From Komagataeibacter xylinus (GTDB lineage: Bacteria; Pseudomonadota; Alphaproteobacteria; Acetobacterales; Acetobacteraceae), in NCBI RefSeq assembly GCF_031081985.1, contig NZ_JARWSK010000010.1:62001-126000 (forward strand): a stretch of 64,000 bases of DNA, read 5' to 3'. Below are positions 1 to 9,361 of this stretch, one piece after another; the stretch's first letter is position 1, and each line of letters opens with the position of its first letter. Position numbers and translations under genes: made by a program. A model generated the notes under the pieces. It made no database searches and was not told where the DNA came from. It was given only the letters and a program-made list of their open reading frames with translations.

Positions 1-1
1 G

Positions 2-169
2 GACGGGCATGACCATGTCAGGATACAGCCCGTCGCGATCCTGATCGATTTCGGGACCGAACTTGAGGTCACGGGGCTGACACAGCAGGACAGGATCATC
101 ACCAACCCGCCGGATGATATCGACAATGGGGATCCCGTCAAACCGCGTGAGGGCAGGCATGGCGCGTGA
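2..169 (+). CDS. RND efflux periplasmic adaptor, C-terminal end (partial)
   Basis: The frame is open from the window edge and ends in TGA at 167-169. The 55 visible residues (VAILIDFGTELEVTGL, then DRIITNPPDDIDNGDPV) match the membrane-proximal tail of HlyD/AcrA-type adaptors, where a 'GL..GDRV..NPPD.L.DG..V' pattern is usual. Such adaptors join an inner-membrane RND pump to an outer-membrane channel. The NodT-type channel gene starts inside the last codons of this gene (ATG at 159), so the two are translationally coupled in one operon. The family call rests on a short piece and its neighbour; the start and the pump gene lie outside the window. Confidence 0.72.
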   Translation, partial: DGHDHVRIQPVAILIDFGTELEVTGLTQQDRIITNPPDDIDNGDPVKPREGRHGA

Positions 170-1577
170 GCGGGGCAGGGCAGTCCTGCTTCTTGTTATT
201 CTGCTGTGTGGCTGTAATCTCGCTCCCCGTTACCACAGGCCCACGCTGCCCGACACGCCCGCCACATTCAGGGAAGCCGGACCATGGACCCCGGCACGGC
301 CCGCCGATACCGCGCAGCGCGGGGCATGGTGGTCGGTCATGGGCGATGAGGTTCTGGACCGGCTGGAAGACAGGATCGAACACGGCAGCCCGCAACTGGC
401 CGCCGCCGTGGCGCGATATGATCAGGCGCGGGCACTGGTCAGGCGGGCACGGGCAGACTTCTTTCCCCAGATTGATGCGACGGCCAGCGCGCAGCGCGAA
501 CGCGCCCTCTTTCCGGCCACCGGCAATTATTACGAATATCATGACTATGAATCCGGTGGCACCGTTTCATGGGAGCCCGATATCTGGGGACGCATCCGCA
601 ATCTGGTCAGGGCGGCGCGGGCCAGTGCGCAGGCCAGTGCGGCTGATCTTGCCTCGCTCCGCCTCAGCCTGGAGGGGGAACTGGGCGATGATTATTTCCA
701 GCTACGCGGTCTGGATGCCCGCATCAGCCTGCTGCAAAAGACCATCGCAGCCTATTCCGCAGCACTGGACCTGACCACGAAGCGTTTTGTGGGAGGGGCC
801 GCGAATGAGCTCGATGTCGGCCGTGCACGCACACAGCTGACCACGACACAATCCCAGCTTGAACAGCAGCAGGCCGACCGTGCGCTGGTGGAACACGCCA
901 TTGCGGTGTTGATCGGTGAGCAGCCCTCCACCTTTTCAATCCCGCCAGCAGACGGTCTGCCGCCCGTGCCACCCATTCCCATAACCGCACCCGCCCACCT
1001 GCTGGAACGCAGGCCCGATGTTGCATCGGCGGAGCGGCATATGGCAGCGGCTAATGCCCGGATTGGCGTGGCGCGGGCTGCTTTCTTTCCCAACATCACG
1101 CTGGGGGCGACCGGTGGTTCGGAAACCACGACCGGTATGCTGGCCTCGGCCGGGAGTGGTGTGTGGGCGCTTGGCCCGGCACTGGCAACACTGGCTATAT
1201 TTGACGGCGGGCGGCGGTTCGCCAATCTGGCACTCACGCACGCGGAATATGCACAGGCCGCAGCCACTTACCGGCAGACGGCCCTTACGGCCTTCCGTGA
1301 GGTGGAAGACCAGCTTGCGCTGCTCAACCATCTGGCCGATGCCGCCACGCGGCAGGATGAAGGGGTGGAGGCGGCCACACGCACTGACCATCTGGCAACC
1401 ATTCAGTACCGCGAAGGCGCCGTTGACTACCTCCAGGTTGTCATTGCCCAGACGGCGGAATTACAGGCGCGCGAAGACCTGATTATGGTCAATACGCGCC
1501 GCCTGATGAGTGGTATCGACCTTGTACGGGCCATGGGAGGTAACTGGGGTGAGCATGATGGGCTGAAAGGGAAATAG
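159..1577 (+). CDS. NodT-family RND efflux outer-membrane lipoprotein
   Basis: This 472-residue protein is a TolC-like outer-membrane channel for RND efflux. The start at 159 gives MARERGRAVLLLVILLCGC, a lipoprotein signal ending in the lipobox LLCGC, so Cys19 should be lipidated; the in-frame ATG at 114 would bury that signal. The family hallmarks APRYHRP just after the Cys, the paired OEP repeats (about residues 60-250 and 265-465) and LLERRPDVASAERHMAAANA are present. Length is normal for NodT/OprM proteins (450-500). It overlaps the adaptor gene by 11 bases. The exported substrate cannot be told from sequence. Confidence 0.93.
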   Translation: MARERGRAVLLLVILLCGCNLAPRYHRPTLPDTPATFREAGPWTPARPADTAQRGAWWSVMGDEVLDRLEDRIEHGSPQLAAAVARYDQARALVRRARADFFPQIDATASAQRERALFPATGNYYEYHDYESGGTVSWEPDIWGRIRNLVRAARASAQASAADLASLRLSLEGELGDDYFQLRGLDARISLLQKTIAAYSAALDLTTKRFVGGAANELDVGRARTQLTTTQSQLEQQQADRALVEHAIAVLIGEQPSTFSIPPADGLPPVPPIPITAPAHLLERRPDVASAERHMAAANARIGVARAAFFPNITLGATGGSETTTGMLASAGSGVWALGPALATLAIFDGGRRFANLALTHAEYAQAAATYRQTALTAFREVEDQLALLNHLADAATRQDEGVEAATRTDHLATIQYREGAVDYLQVVIAQTAELQAREDLIMVNTRRLMSGIDLVRAMGGNWGEHDGLKGK

Positions 1578-1800
1578 GGTCCCTTGCCCGCATGTTGGTG
1601 CCGCTTGTGGGGCATGCGGCGGCAATTCATCAGGCACTGTTTGAAAATAATGCATTGATGGAAGTTTTCGGATGTCGCCTTTTTTCAAAAAATCTCCACT
1701 GGAAAGTTCTTTGTAATGCGCACGATACCTTAAACGAAACTTCAGTCGACGGGTGTGCTTTATAGCGACATATGCTTCGTGCTGCATGAAAGGACAGACC

Positions 1801-2595
1801 ATGTCGTTCCTTCATAACTTTACCTGCCGCCGATGTTTCAATCGCACGCTTGCCGCAACCCTTGTTGCGGCACCCCTTTCGGCAATCGCGGGGCGCAGGG
1901 CCGGTGCGGCGGACAAAAAGCTGGCGCCCGTTCCCGGCGGCCCCACATCCATGCGCAGCGATGTGCTCGACGCGGCGGCGGAGACGCTGCAGGTCAAGAA
2001 GCCCATCGATGCAATGAGCGCGTATCTGAACGGTTTCCATTTCTATGCCGATGATCTGGGCCGACAGGTGGAGGCCAATCATTTCTGCACGCATCTGAGC
2101 GAGGGATTCCATCAATGCGTGATTTATGAAGCCAACCAGAAAAATGCCCGGTTGATCGGCATCGAATATATTGTCAGTGAAAAAATATTCAGGACACTCC
2201 CTGAAGAAGAAAAGAAATTATGGCATAGTCATCACTACGAGGTGAAATCCGGCATGCTTGTCGCCCCCGGCGTGCCTGATATGGGCGAGCATGCGTTCAT
2301 GGCCGATCTTGTCACCACATATGGCAAGACATGGCACACCTGGCAGATCGACCGGGACCATGACCTGCCTCTGGGTATTCCCCAACTGATGATGGGCTTT
2401 ACCAAAGACGGTCAGATTCGTCAGTCCTTTCTCGATGATCGGGACAGGCGTTTCGATATTTCCACCCGGAGCGAAAAAGAGAACCGTGCCGATATCCCGA
2501 CACCGCAGATCGTGCCGGGTGCCAACGCATGGCAGGGCGGCAAGACACCACAGTTACAGCTTGTGGAAATGCCCGTAAAAAATCTTACCCTCTGA
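1801..2595 (+). CDS. DUF1264 family exported protein
   Basis: A 264-residue protein of the DUF1264 family, relatives of plant oil-body-associated proteins; no biochemical role is established. It begins with an Arg-rich, hydrophobic leader (RRCFNRTLAATLVAAPLSA), suggesting export, possibly by Tat, though the twin-Arg motif is not canonical. Recognisable family stretches are YLNGFHFYADDLGRQVEANH, HLSEGFHQCVIY and EKKLWHSHHYEVKSGMLVAP, rich in His and aromatic residues. The start at 1801 is preceded by GAAAGGAC; the upstream in-frame ATG at 1753 lacks a ribosome site. It stands alone, about 220 bases after the efflux gene and 65 before the LigD-type gene. Confidence 0.85.
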   Translation: MSFLHNFTCRRCFNRTLAATLVAAPLSAIAGRRAGAADKKLAPVPGGPTSMRSDVLDAAAETLQVKKPIDAMSAYLNGFHFYADDLGRQVEANHFCTHLSEGFHQCVIYEANQKNARLIGIEYIVSEKIFRTLPEEEKKLWHSHHYEVKSGMLVAPGVPDMGEHAFMADLVTTYGKTWHTWQIDRDHDLPLGIPQLMMGFTKDGQIRQSFLDDRDRRFDISTRSEKENRADIPTPQIVPGANAWQGGKTPQLQLVEMPVKNLTL

Positions 2596-2660
2596 CAGGG
2601 ATGGCAACAGCCTGCCCAGCCATGCGCAACCACAGCTCCGCACACGAGAACGAACGCAGG

Positions 2661-3560
2661 ATGCCTGCCATGGAAACATCCGCGCCCCGAACCGGGCATA
2701 CTGTTACGCTAACCCATCCGGACCGGATTTACTGGCCAGACGCCGGTATAACCAAGGAAGGTCTGGCCGATTACTATAAAGCTATATGGCCACGCATGGC
2801 TCCGTTCATTATTGACCGGCCACTGGCGCTGCTGCGTTGCCCGGAAGGGATAGAGGGGCCGTGCTTCTTTCAGAAAACCGCATGGAAGGGCATGAACGCC
2901 CATATCGTAACGCTTGATGATCCGCAGAACGCGCAGCAGGGCCATCTGATCGGTATCCATGATCTTGATGGCCTTATGGGGCTGGTGCAGGGAACTGCAC
3001 TGGAAATTCATCCATGGGAGGCCTCATGCCGCGACTGGGAGCAACCCGACCAACTGGTCATGGATCTTGATCCGGGAGAAGGCGTGGAATGGGCATCTGT
3101 CATTGCAGCTGCACGGGAAGTGCGTGCGCGGCTTGAAGCCTCCGGGCTTGCCGCCTTCGTCAAGACCTCTGGCGGCAAGGGGCTGCATGTTATCGCCCCG
3201 CTTGAGCCGGTGGCCGACTGGCTAGGTGTAAAAACCTTTACCCATACTCTGGCGCAGGATATGGCGGCCGACAGCCCGGAGCGTTTTATTACGACTGTTT
3301 CCAAGGTAAAGCGCCATGGCAGGATCCTGCTCGATTACCTGCGAAACCAGCGCGGGGCGACATCCGTGGCGCCCTATTCAACCCGCGCACGCCCCGGCGC
3401 TCCTGTCTCGATGCCGGTAAGCTGGGCGGAACTGGGCACCCTTACGGGCCCGGCCCAGTTCACATTGGGCAACACCATGGAACGGCTTGCCTCGCAGCGT
3501 ACGGACCCATGGGCGGATTTTCATGCCGCGCGACGACCGATTGGAACAGTGAATGGCTGA
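2661..3560 (+). CDS. ligD: Stand-alone LigD-type polymerase/primase domain protein
   Basis: About 299 residues covering only the archaeo-eukaryotic primase-like polymerase domain of DNA ligase D (bacterial NHEJ). Key motifs are visible: the metal-binding pair in LVMDLDPGE, SGGKGLHV (nucleotide-binding His), and the third acidic residue in LLDYLRNQRGATSVAPYS. The early LTHPDRIYWPDAGITKEGLADYY is the family entry motif. The ATP-dependent ligase and 3'-phosphoesterase domains of full LigD are absent, and no Ku or ligase gene lies in the window. Start at 2661 (GCAGG just upstream) is preferred; ATGs at 2601 and 2670 are alternatives. It could work with a ligase encoded elsewhere. Confidence 0.88.
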   Translation: MPAMETSAPRTGHTVTLTHPDRIYWPDAGITKEGLADYYKAIWPRMAPFIIDRPLALLRCPEGIEGPCFFQKTAWKGMNAHIVTLDDPQNAQQGHLIGIHDLDGLMGLVQGTALEIHPWEASCRDWEQPDQLVMDLDPGEGVEWASVIAAAREVRARLEASGLAAFVKTSGGKGLHVIAPLEPVADWLGVKTFTHTLAQDMAADSPERFITTVSKVKRHGRILLDYLRNQRGATSVAPYSTRARPGAPVSMPVSWAELGTLTGPAQFTLGNTMERLASQRTDPWADFHAARRPIGTVNG

Positions 3561-3588
3561 CCTGCAGCCCCAAAGGGCAGCAAAGAGA

Positions 3589-4089
3589 TCAGTTTTTCTT
3601 TTCCCCGCACTGGTGGAGGGGCGTGTCAGCCGGTGGCTGGACGGCCCCATGGTCGCTGCCTGTTACGTAGTCCTGCAGTTCCCGGGCTTCCTGTTCTGCA
3701 GTTTCGGCACGCAGCTTGACAATATCGCCAATACTGACCAGTCCGACGAGTTTGCCGTTTTCCAGCACGGGCACATGCCGGTTGCGCGAATATGTCATGC
3801 GGCAGGCAAGATCATAAATACTGTCTTCAGGTGTTGCGGTCGGCATATCTTTTGTCATGATGTCCCTTGCCGTCAGGGTAATTATGTCTGCACCGTGGTG
3901 GGAGAGCGCGTGGACAATCCCTTTTTCCGATACGAGGCCAAGGAGTTGTCCATCAGGATCAAGAACGGGGGCCCCGCCAATATTATGCTGCGTCAGCGTG
4001 GTGGCGACACCGAGAATGGGGTCATCTGCCCTGACGGTAATGACCGTACCGCCTTTTTGCGCCAGAATGTGAAAAACACGAGAGGACAT
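3589..4089 (-). CDS. Tandem CBS-domain protein
   Basis: A 166-residue protein made almost entirely of two CBS motifs: the first around residues 8-62 (VRADDPILGVATTLTQHNIG, then GQLLGLVSEKGIVHAL), the second around 75-130 (IMTKDMPTATPEDSIYDLAC, then NGKLVGLVSIGDIV). CBS pairs bind adenosine nucleotides and act as energy sensors; no enzyme domain is attached. The start at 4089 opens directly on the domain; the longer frame to 4218 adds an implausible Cys/Pro-rich leader lying inside nuoN. It follows nuoN by 43 bases on the same strand, so it may be co-transcribed with the complex I operon. Confidence 0.88.
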   Translation of the reverse strand: MSSRVFHILAQKGGTVITVRADDPILGVATTLTQHNIGGAPVLDPDGQLLGLVSEKGIVHALSHHGADIITLTARDIMTKDMPTATPEDSIYDLACRMTYSRNRHVPVLENGKLVGLVSIGDIVKLRAETAEQEARELQDYVTGSDHGAVQPPADTPLHQCGEKKN

Positions 4090-4132
4090 GGGAGAACCCT
4101 TTCCATGTTTTGGGTAATCGAAAGCAGGTCCG

Positions 4133-5587
4133 TCAAGGCACCATCCTGTCCTGCACTGCAGGCGGCCCGGCGGGGGCAGGCAGAAGTGAATGAATGGCGC
4201 GGGCGGGTAAAAGCCCACCGATGACCACGATCATGCTCAGAACGATGACAAGCACCGTCAGTTCCGGGCGGGCATGCCGGTTCTGGCGGGGGGATGGTAA
4301 CGAGGGGGCTGTCATCATCATACGGATGATGTTCAGGTAATAATACAACCCGATAATACTGCCGATCATGAGTACGCACAGCAGCAGGCCACGCGGGTAT
4401 TCAACGCCGGTTGCCACGATTTCGAACTTGGCAAAAAAGCCGATGCCAGGCGGAATACCCGCAAGCGAAAGCAGCATGAGCGACATGGCCGAAGCCAGGA
4501 ACGGGCGGCTGAAAAACAGTCCCTTCCACTGCATGATAGCCGTGCCATCTGGCCCTTCATGGATGGCAAAGGCGGTGATGGTGGCAAAAACGCCCAATGT
4601 ACTGGCGGTATAGGCCAGAAGATAAATGGTGATGGCCCCCGATTGCAGGCGGCCGGGGCAGAGAAAAGCAATCAGGAGATACCCCACATGTGCAATGGAT
4701 GAACAGGCCAGAAGGCGTATGAGGCTGGTCTGGCGCAATGCAAGCAGGTTACCGCCCAGAATGGTCAGGGTAATGACGACAGACAGGATGTCATCGAAAA
4801 AGGGCGGCTGGTTTCCCGTGCCGAAATAGCGCACAAGCGACGCAAATATTGCAATTTTGGAGACCACAGCCAAAAACGCCGCTACGGGAACGGGTGCGCC
4901 CTCCATCACGTCAGGCAGCCACATATGGAAGGGCACGGCAGAAAGTTTGAAGAACATGCCGACAAGGATCATGACCGTGGCGGCAACGGGCAGGGCGGCA
5001 GGCATATCCCCGGCCGCGATAGGGGGTATGAACCGCAGTGATCCCGTAATGCCATAGGCCAGACCGATACCGAACAGGAGAATGGCGGAAGAAACCCCGG
5101 ACAGGATCAGGTATTTCATCGCCGCTTCGCACCCCTGCATGAAGGAGCGGTGCCGGAAGGCCGCAAGCCCCATGAGGGAGATGCCCAGTATTTCCAGCCC
5201 CAGGAAAAAGGACATGTAATTTGCGCTGAACACCATGGCCAGCGCGCCAAGCGTGCCCAGCATGAACAGCAGGGGATATTCATCCACCAGCGTGGTTCGG
5301 TCATGCCCCGCATCCCGCCATGCCATGAGCAGGATGCACAGGCTGGAAAATATGGTCAGGATGGCTGTATAGCCTGCCCACCAGTCCTGAATGAACAGGC
5401 TGCTACCCGTATCGGGCATTCTGCCTGTATGGTACCCCATGACCGCAAGGGCCAGCACCAGTGTCACCATGCTCCCCACAAAGCTGCGCTCTACCGAACG
5501 TCGCCACGTCGTAGCAGCAAGCATGACCATGATGCCCGAAGAGACCACCATCAGTGGCATTGGCAGGAAAACATCATGCCCGGTCAT
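4133..5587 (-). CDS. nuoN: NADH-quinone oxidoreductase subunit N
   Basis: A 484-residue, about 14-helix antiporter-like membrane subunit of complex I, carrying part of the proton path. The start at 5587 overlaps the nuoM stop (ATGA) and gives MTGHDVFLPMPLMVVSSG; the longer frame upstream is nuoM sequence out of frame. Typical stretches are FFKLSAVPFHMWLPDVMEGA (TM7-8 with the conserved Lys) and SSIAHVGYLLIAFL. Length matches E. coli NuoN (485). It is the last nuo gene; only the CBS gene follows on this strand. Confidence 0.95.
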   Translation of the reverse strand: MTGHDVFLPMPLMVVSSGIMVMLAATTWRRSVERSFVGSMVTLVLALAVMGYHTGRMPDTGSSLFIQDWWAGYTAILTIFSSLCILLMAWRDAGHDRTTLVDEYPLLFMLGTLGALAMVFSANYMSFFLGLEILGISLMGLAAFRHRSFMQGCEAAMKYLILSGVSSAILLFGIGLAYGITGSLRFIPPIAAGDMPAALPVAATVMILVGMFFKLSAVPFHMWLPDVMEGAPVPVAAFLAVVSKIAIFASLVRYFGTGNQPPFFDDILSVVITLTILGGNLLALRQTSLIRLLACSSIAHVGYLLIAFLCPGRLQSGAITIYLLAYTASTLGVFATITAFAIHEGPDGTAIMQWKGLFFSRPFLASAMSLMLLSLAGIPPGIGFFAKFEIVATGVEYPRGLLLCVLMIGSIIGLYYYLNIIRMMMTAPSLPSPRQNRHARPELTVLVIVLSMIVVIGGLLPARAIHSLLPAPAGPPAVQDRMVP

Positions 5588-7077
5588 GGCGTGTGATCCT
5601 CCTGGCTGGCCGTAACGGACAGGGGGGATGGGACGGAAAATGTCCTGAAAGGCTGTGGATACAGGCCCAGCACGATCAGGAAGGTCATGATGCAGCCCAG
5701 AACCGCCATATGCCGGACCGGAAAGTCCTCCAGCGAAGGCAGGCCTGCCCGGGGGGCTGCCAGGAATATGCGGTTGACCATGCGCAGCGCATAGATGGCG
5801 GCAGGAACAAGCCCTATGGCCGCGAGCGTCGCGGTAGCTGGGCTGACATGCCATGTCGCCAGCAGAACAAGGAACTCGCCGGTAAAATTACCCAGTCCTG
5901 GCATGCCGAGTGATGCCACGGCAAAGAACAGCCCCATACCAGACAGGCGTGGCATGGCTGCCCACAACCCGCCAATCCGATTCATGTCACGTGTATGCAG
6001 CCGGTCCTGAATAGCCCCTGCAATCACAAAAAGGGCTGCCGTGCCCAATCCGTGGGCCAGCATCTGCATGATCGCTCCCTGCATGCCCATGGCTGAACCG
6101 CTAAAGATGCCAAGCAGCACGAAGCCCATATGGCTGATGCTGCTGTAGGCGATCAGGCGTTTGACATCATCCTGCGCACATGACAGCCACGCTCCGTACA
6201 GGATGCCGGCAACGCCAAGCCCCATAGCAATGGGCGCGAAACGGCTGGCTGCATCGGGAAACAGCATGACATTGAAGCGGATCATGCCATACCCCCCGGT
6301 CTTGAGCAGGATACCCGCGAGCAGCACGCTGGCCGCCGTGGGCGCCTGCGTGTGGGCGTCGGGTAGCCAGACATGCACCGGCACGACAGGGAGCTTGACG
6401 GCAAAGGCGGTAAAGAAACCCAGCATGAGCAGCATGGAAAGAGCAGGAGAAAGCGGCGTTTGCGCCAGCGTGAAGATGTCGAATGTCAGTACGCCGGTCA
6501 GCCGGTCATGCGCCATGACCAGACCAAGGATGGAAAGCAGCATGAGCAGTCCGCTGCCTTGCGTGAACATGAAAAACTTCATCGCGGCGCGCTGCCTGTC
6601 CTCATGCCCCCATGCGGCAATCAGCACGAACATCGGCACCAGCATCAGTTCCCAGAAAAAGAAGAACACAAACAGGTCGGTTGCCAGGAATGTCCCGATA
6701 ATGCCCGCAAGGGTTGCAAGGAACAGGAAATGGAATGCCCCGGCATGGGCCGTGACCTGACGTGTGGCAAGGAATACGCACAGAAAGCACAGGATAAGCG
6801 AAAGCCAGATCAGCGATAGCGAAAGACCATCCATGTCCAGCCTGACCGCAATGCCCATGGCCGGAATCCATGGCATGGAAAAATGCTCCAGCCATGGCCC
6901 CGCATGGGCGCGATGGGCGAATGTGACCATGCCGAGTATAAGTGTTTCCACGCTCAGGGTCGCAAGCACCACCCACCACGACGTAGAGGGGTTGATAGGA
7001 GCGCGCATGCGCCCGGCCACCCAGGCCAGAACCCCACCCATGAGGGGCAGCAGCACAAGGGCGGGAAGGGGGTTCAT
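5584..7077 (-). CDS. nuoM: NADH-quinone oxidoreductase subunit M
   Basis: A 497-residue antiporter-type proton-pumping subunit. The start at 7077 (MNPLPALVLLPLMGG) overlaps the nuoL stop in ATGA. Diagnostic stretches are FFFWELMLVPMFVLIAAWG, with the essential Glu of TM5, VKLPVVPVHVWLPDAHTQAP with the TM7 Lys, and YSSISHMGFVLLGIF. Length is close to E. coli NuoM (509). The protein sits between NuoL and NuoN in the membrane arm; gene order mirrors this. Four-base overlaps with both neighbours indicate tight translational coupling. Confidence 0.96.
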   Translation of the reverse strand: MNPLPALVLLPLMGGVLAWVAGRMRAPINPSTSWWVVLATLSVETLILGMVTFAHRAHAGPWLEHFSMPWIPAMGIAVRLDMDGLSLSLIWLSLILCFLCVFLATRQVTAHAGAFHFLFLATLAGIIGTFLATDLFVFFFFWELMLVPMFVLIAAWGHEDRQRAAMKFFMFTQGSGLLMLLSILGLVMAHDRLTGVLTFDIFTLAQTPLSPALSMLLMLGFFTAFAVKLPVVPVHVWLPDAHTQAPTAASVLLAGILLKTGGYGMIRFNVMLFPDAASRFAPIAMGLGVAGILYGAWLSCAQDDVKRLIAYSSISHMGFVLLGIFSGSAMGMQGAIMQMLAHGLGTAALFVIAGAIQDRLHTRDMNRIGGLWAAMPRLSGMGLFFAVASLGMPGLGNFTGEFLVLLATWHVSPATATLAAIGLVPAAIYALRMVNRIFLAAPRAGLPSLEDFPVRHMAVLGCIMTFLIVLGLYPQPFRTFSVPSPLSVTASQEDHTP

Positions 7078-9044
7078 GACAGCACCGCCATGGCAAGACC
7101 CGCGCACAGGCCGCCTGCGATCCATGCTGCATACCATCGCACGCGACCATTGTGGAGCAGGCCCAGCAGATGACCTGCCCATCTGATCATACGGGTTGCC
7201 TGTATGGCCAGTCTGCCCAGAAAATCGGCCCGTGCCCTGAATATTCGGGCGCTGGCCGTCTGTATCAACAGCCCTGTTCCGGTAACGGCATGATTGAGGA
7301 TATCAAGCCGTGTCAGCCATGCCAGCAGGCAAAAGGGCTGCACGAACGCATAATGATACAGCGCATCCATGCCCCGACCCGTGCGGACAGGGCAGATGAC
7401 GGGTGCCTGTCCGGGTATTTCGCGCATGACAGGCGAAGAACGCCCCCACAACACCCATGCAACTCCAAGCCCGGCAAGCGGCGCCCCTGCGCCTGCCATC
7501 ACAAGCCAGGCAGGCTGATGCGTATGCGACAGCACTGCTGTCGGATCAAGAAGGCCACTGAACAGGTGCAGGGGAAGCAGCGTATCGGGCATTTCAATAA
7601 CGCCGCCGCACAGAGAGAGAATGCAGAGACAGCCCAGCGGAATGCTCATGAGACGTGACGTCCGGCCTGCAGCCCCGGTTCCCGCCTTACCGCAAAAGAC
7701 GATGAATACGCAGCGGAAAATATACAGCGCGGTCAGGAAGGCCCCCAGCAGGGCCATTCCCCATAATGGAGGCCCGCTCAGGGTCCATCCATGTGTCAGG
7801 TTGAAATGGGCGGACCATACACCCGACAGGATCATTTCCTTGCTGTAGAACCCGGCCGTGACCAGTGGCAGACCGGCCAGCGAGGATGCGCCTGCAACAA
7901 AGGCTGCAGTCAGTCCCGGCATGGTGTGGCGCAGGCCACCGAGGCGGAAAATATCCTGTTCATGATGGGCGCGCATGATGATGGCGCCCGCCGTCAGGAA
8001 AAGCAGCGCCTTGAAGAAGGCATGGGTCATCAGGTGAAACAGCGCCGCCTGCCATACCCCGCACCCCAGGGCAAGGAACATGTAACCAAGCTGACTGATC
8101 GTGGACCAGGCAAGGATACGCTTGAGATCGGACTGCACCAGCGCCGTGCATGCCCCCATGAGCAGTGTCAGCGCCCCCAGTACGGCCGTCAGCGCCATGA
8201 CGGGTACCGCCATGGCAAACAGATCATGCAGCCGTGCGATCAGATAGACACCCGCCGTCACCATCGTGGCGGCATGGATCAGGGCAGAGGTCGGTGTCGG
8301 CCCTGCCATGGCATCCGGCAGCCATGTCTGGAAAGGGATCTGCGCCGATTTGGCAAGGGCTGCCACCAGTATGAAAAGCGCCGCCATGTTGATGCCAGAC
8401 GGGGCGAGCTGCCCGTTTGCAACCGCCGCCAGCACGGTTCCGATACGCAGGGAGCCCCCCGTTGCGGTCACCAGCAGCAGCAGGCCGCACAGCAATGCCA
8501 CATCCCCCATGCGTGTCATGTAAAAGGCCTTGCGGGCGGCCACGGTATTGGCGGGATCGTCATACCAGAACCCGATGAGCAGGTAGGAACACAGCCCCAC
8601 GCCTTCCCACCCGATAAACAGGCACAGGAGGTCGGATGCTAGAACCAACACCAGCATGGCCGCCACAAACAGGGTCATGCAGGCAAAAAAGCGGGCAATT
8701 CCCGGATCGTGGTACATGTAACTGGCGGCATAGATATGGATCAGCAGCCCCACGACCGTAACGACCAGGATCATGAGCATGGAAACCCGGTCCAGCATGA
8801 AGGCGATATCTGCTGAAAATCCGGGCATATGCATCCATGGCCACAGCGTCACCTGCAGTACGCCCGTCACCGGCCCGGACAGGAGCATGACGGACAGGAT
8901 GATGCTGATTACGGCGGAAATTCCCACCCCGGCGCAGGCAACCATCCCGATACCGCGCGCGTCCATGCGCCCGGCGGATACGAATGTGATCAGGGACGCG
9001 GCCAGCGGGCAGAGGATAAGGATGGGGATCAGGAATGTGGCCAT
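7074..9044 (-). CDS. nuoL: NADH-quinone oxidoreductase subunit L
   Basis: A 656-residue distal antiporter subunit of complex I, including the long C-terminal amphipathic helix plus last anchor helix that run along the membrane arm. Family stretches are FIGWEGVGLCSYLLIGFWYD, KSAQIPFQTWLPDAMAGPTP and WSTISQLGYMFLALG. It is somewhat longer than E. coli NuoL (613), the extra length being in the poorly conserved C-terminal third. The ATG at 9044 lies four bases after the nuoK stop, and the end overlaps nuoM in ATGA. Confidence 0.96.
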   Translation of the reverse strand: MATFLIPILILCPLAASLITFVSAGRMDARGIGMVACAGVGISAVISIILSVMLLSGPVTGVLQVTLWPWMHMPGFSADIAFMLDRVSMLMILVVTVVGLLIHIYAASYMYHDPGIARFFACMTLFVAAMLVLVLASDLLCLFIGWEGVGLCSYLLIGFWYDDPANTVAARKAFYMTRMGDVALLCGLLLLVTATGGSLRIGTVLAAVANGQLAPSGINMAALFILVAALAKSAQIPFQTWLPDAMAGPTPTSALIHAATMVTAGVYLIARLHDLFAMAVPVMALTAVLGALTLLMGACTALVQSDLKRILAWSTISQLGYMFLALGCGVWQAALFHLMTHAFFKALLFLTAGAIIMRAHHEQDIFRLGGLRHTMPGLTAAFVAGASSLAGLPLVTAGFYSKEMILSGVWSAHFNLTHGWTLSGPPLWGMALLGAFLTALYIFRCVFIVFCGKAGTGAAGRTSRLMSIPLGCLCILSLCGGVIEMPDTLLPLHLFSGLLDPTAVLSHTHQPAWLVMAGAGAPLAGLGVAWVLWGRSSPVMREIPGQAPVICPVRTGRGMDALYHYAFVQPFCLLAWLTRLDILNHAVTGTGLLIQTASARIFRARADFLGRLAIQATRMIRWAGHLLGLLHNGRVRWYAAWIAGGLCAGLAMAVLS

Positions 9045-9048
9045 GGTC

Positions 9049-9360
9049 CTATCCCTTCAGAAGGTTGCCGGTATCGGCATCCAGCGTAGGGCGCCCATGA
9101 GCATGCAGGCACACGATGAGGGCAAGCCCTACCGCCGTTTCAACGGCGGCAAGGGCCAGGATAAGCAGGAACATCACCTGTCCTGTCGCATCATGCCAGC
9201 GCGCGCCCGCACCTACGAACACCAGGGCTGCCGCATTGAGCATGATGTCCAGTGACATCAGCATGAACACCATGTTGCGCCGGACCAGAATCCCTGCCAG
9301 CCCGACCGAAAACAGGGCTGTGGCCAGCAGCAATGTGTCATTGAAGGAAAAGGCGGGCAT
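9049..9360 (-). CDS. nuoK: NADH-quinone oxidoreductase subunit K
   Basis: A 103-residue, three-helix membrane subunit (mitochondrial ND4L equivalent). The conserved central part LFSVGLAGILVRRNMVFMLM is followed by MLNAAALVFVGAG and LALAAVETAVGLALIV, giving the two membrane glutamates or their equivalents needed for proton transfer. Length fits E. coli NuoK (100). It begins one base after the nuoJ stop and ends four bases before nuoL. Confidence 0.95.
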   Translation of the reverse strand: MPAFSFNDTLLLATALFSVGLAGILVRRNMVFMLMSLDIMLNAAALVFVGAGARWHDATGQVMFLLILALAAVETAVGLALIVCLHAHGRPTLDADTGNLLKG

Positions 9361-9361
9361 A

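Noticed and set aside
1588-1619. Hairpin after the NodT gene as a terminator
   Set aside because: The 7-base stem is followed by C/G-rich and mixed sequence with no T-run.
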